From positions 558,001 to 622,000 of the forward strand of contig CAWHEL010000005.1 in NCBI GenBank assembly GCA_963828555.1: a stretch of DNA of 64,000 nt, written 5' to 3'. This stretch comes from JADJPO01 sp963828555. Lineage in GTDB: Bacteria > Actinomycetota > Actinomycetes > Actinomycetales > Kineosporiaceae. A program made the position numbers and the translations under genes. Each line of letters starts with the position of its first letter. Within the stretch, counting starts at the first letter, position 1. Below the pieces are notes generated by a model. That model did not search any database. It saw only the letters and a program-made list of their open reading frames with translations, and was not told the DNA's origin. This document shows, in pieces, positions 62,844-64,000 of the stretch.

Positions 62844-63913
62844 GTGCGCGCGCCCGGGTGGAACTGCTCGCCGTCCCGGGCCTGCCCGAGGTGCGCCCCG
62901 GGGACGACCTGGCGGCGCTCCTGCTGAGGGCGATCGACCACGCCGGGCTCGACCTGCGCGACGGCGACGTGGTCGCGGTGTCCAGCAAGGTGGTGGCCAA
63001 GGCGGAGGGCCGCTACGCCGCCGATCGGGAGGCGGCGGTCGGCGCCGAGACAGTGCGCGTGGTGGCCGAACGCAGGACCGGGCACGGCACGGCCCGGATC
63101 GTGCGGTCACGCTCGGGCCCCGTGCTGGCCGCTGCCGGGGTGGATGCCTCGAACCTGGCGGACGGCGAGGCGGCGCTCATGCTGCCCCTGGCCCCCGACG
63201 CCTCCGCCGGTCGCCTCCGGGCCACGCTGGCGGAGCGGGCCCGGGTGGGCGTGATCGTCACCGACACGCTGGGCCGGCCCTGGCGGATCGGCCAGACCGA
63301 CGCCGCGGTCGGCGCCGCGGGGGTGGCGGTCGGAGAGGATCTGTCGGGCCTGCCCGACACCGGCGGCCGGCCGATGGAGGTCACCCACCGGGCCCTGGCC
63401 GACGAGATCGCCGCGGCCGCCGACCTGGTCAAGGGCAAGGTGGACGGCGTCCCGGTGGCCCTGGTCCGCGGCTTGTCCCACCTGGTGCTCGCCGACGGCG
63501 ACGACGGCGCCGGTGCGGCGGCACTCCTGCGCACCCCGGCCGAGGACTGGTTCCGATACGGGCACGCGGAGGCCGCCCGCGCTGCTCTGGGCGTGTTAGC
63601 CGGGCAGGCGGGGGTGCCGGTGCAGCCGGTGTCCGGCGGCGGCGTCAGACAGCGCCTGGAGCGGGCACTCGCGGTGGCCCTGGCCGCACCACCGCTCACC
63701 GCGGTCGGGCTGCCCGTGCTGGCCCACCTCGTCGACGAGACGGTGACGATCCCCCTGCCTGTCGACGCCCCCGCGCCCCAGGCCTGGGCCGAGGCAGGTG
63801 CCCTGGCTCAGCGGATCGTGGTCGCCGCCTGGGCCGAGGACCTGCCCGTCGCCGTCCGCACCTCGCCGGAGAACGCCGCTCTCGTGATCAGAGGCCTCAG
63901 CTCACCCGGGTGA
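62840..63913 (+). CDS. cofE: Coenzyme F420:L-glutamate ligase with unusual C-terminus
   Basis: 357 residues. The ligase domain (1-245) is intact: LPEVRPGDDLAALLLRA, VAVSSKVVAKAEGR, GVDASNLADGEAALMLPLAPD, VIVTDTLGRPWRIGQTDAAVGAAG, DEIAAAADLVKGKVDGVPVALVRGLS. It adds glutamate residues to F420-0. M. tuberculosis FbiB carries a full nitroreductase domain after this (total about 448 residues). Here the remaining about 110 residues (RQRLERALAVALAAPPLTAVGLPVLAHLVDE ... TSPENAALVIRGL) are shorter and lack visible flavin-binding features; I do not recognise the domain. Confidence 0.92.
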   Translation: MSARARVELLAVPGLPEVRPGDDLAALLLRAIDHAGLDLRDGDVVAVSSKVVAKAEGRYAADREAAVGAETVRVVAERRTGHGTARIVRSRSGPVLAAAGVDASNLADGEAALMLPLAPDASAGRLRATLAERARVGVIVTDTLGRPWRIGQTDAAVGAAGVAVGEDLSGLPDTGGRPMEVTHRALADEIAAAADLVKGKVDGVPVALVRGLSHLVLADGDDGAGAAALLRTPAEDWFRYGHAEAARAALGVLAGQAGVPVQPVSGGGVRQRLERALAVALAAPPLTAVGLPVLAHLVDETVTIPLPVDAPAPQAWAEAGALAQRIVVAAWAEDLPVAVRTSPENAALVIRGLSSPG

Positions 63914-64000
63914 GCGTGCCGTCCCGGCTGATCTGGACCACCACCGTGGTGCCGGCCGAGACGATGGTGAGTGTCCGCCCGGACAACCTCACCGACACCT
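63902..64000 (-). CDS. C-terminal end of an unidentified gene
   Basis: An open frame entering from the right edge and stopping at 63902-63904, convergent with and overlapping the end of cofE by 12 bp. The 32 visible residues (VSVRLSGRTLTIVSAGTTVVVQIS then RDGTLTRVS) are beta-rich. Too short to assign; it may not be a gene. Confidence 0.35.

Overview
The window is chromosomal DNA of a very GC-rich actinomycete. GTG starts are frequent, and the following markers are present: WhiB, LpqB-MtrB-MtrA, long-form HPF, cofD/cofE for coenzyme F420, DUF3499 and DUF6459. From memory of the Mycobacterium tuberculosis map, two blocks match its order. The first is secA1, hpf, comF, lpqB, mtrB, mtrA. The second is ahcY, then the SIS isomerase, manB, DUF3499, a zincin-like gene, whiB2, fbiA and fbiB. 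I cannot place the organism below class level. I saw no rRNA, tRNA, CRISPR, phage or transposase gene.

Layout. 1-1.3 kb: the start of an MMPL exporter and a divergent TetR gene, with AGAAC-N3-GTTCT operator repeats between them. 1.3-7.1 kb (minus strand): DUF6912, a patatin lipase, a WS/DGAT acyltransferase, a HAD phosphatase and a CpaE-like/CpaB-like pair. 7.2-10.3 kb: a BldC-like regulator, a GNAT, a LysM membrane protein and DUF6459. 10.3-22.1 kb: secA, a tandem GNAT split by an apparent frameshift, a secreted protein, a YcaQ-type glycosylase, hpf, comF, lpqB, mtrB and mtrA. 22.2-29.4 kb: a membrane/AAA cluster (GPDPase-type membrane protein, DUF4129, DUF4350, MoxR, DUF58, SpoIIM, RDD).

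29.6-45.5 kb is a surface-polysaccharide island. It lies where mtrA and ahcY are near neighbours in M. tuberculosis (separated there by tmk, which is absent here). It encodes an oxidoreductase-deacetylase fusion, four soluble or membrane-anchored glycosyltransferases, a GHL15 glycosidase, an O-antigen ligase/polymerase, a Wzz-like protein, a GT87 enzyme, a Wzx flippase, a UDP-GlcNAc 2-epimerase and a methyltransferase. Together these form a Wzx/Wzy-type assembly line, but no priming sugar-phosphate transferase is in view. An EamA-like transporter follows. 46.5-53.7 kb: ahcY with a structured leader, LysE and CDF transporters, and the sugar-phosphate genes (SIS isomerase, manB). 54-56.4 kb: a two-gene regulatory unit (NTF2-like plus a TPR regulator) under TGACGTC palindromes. 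56.5-64 kb: DUF5719, a large GT2 membrane protein, whiB, cofD and cofE.

Most unusual features: a three-copy family of about 85-97 bp palindromic elements placed directly after stop codons (27.4, 46.4 and 52.7 kb); the oxidoreductase-deacetylase fusion heading the glycan island; the TGACGTC operator module; the three-hairpin ahcY leader; and a CofE with an unrecognised C-terminal domain.
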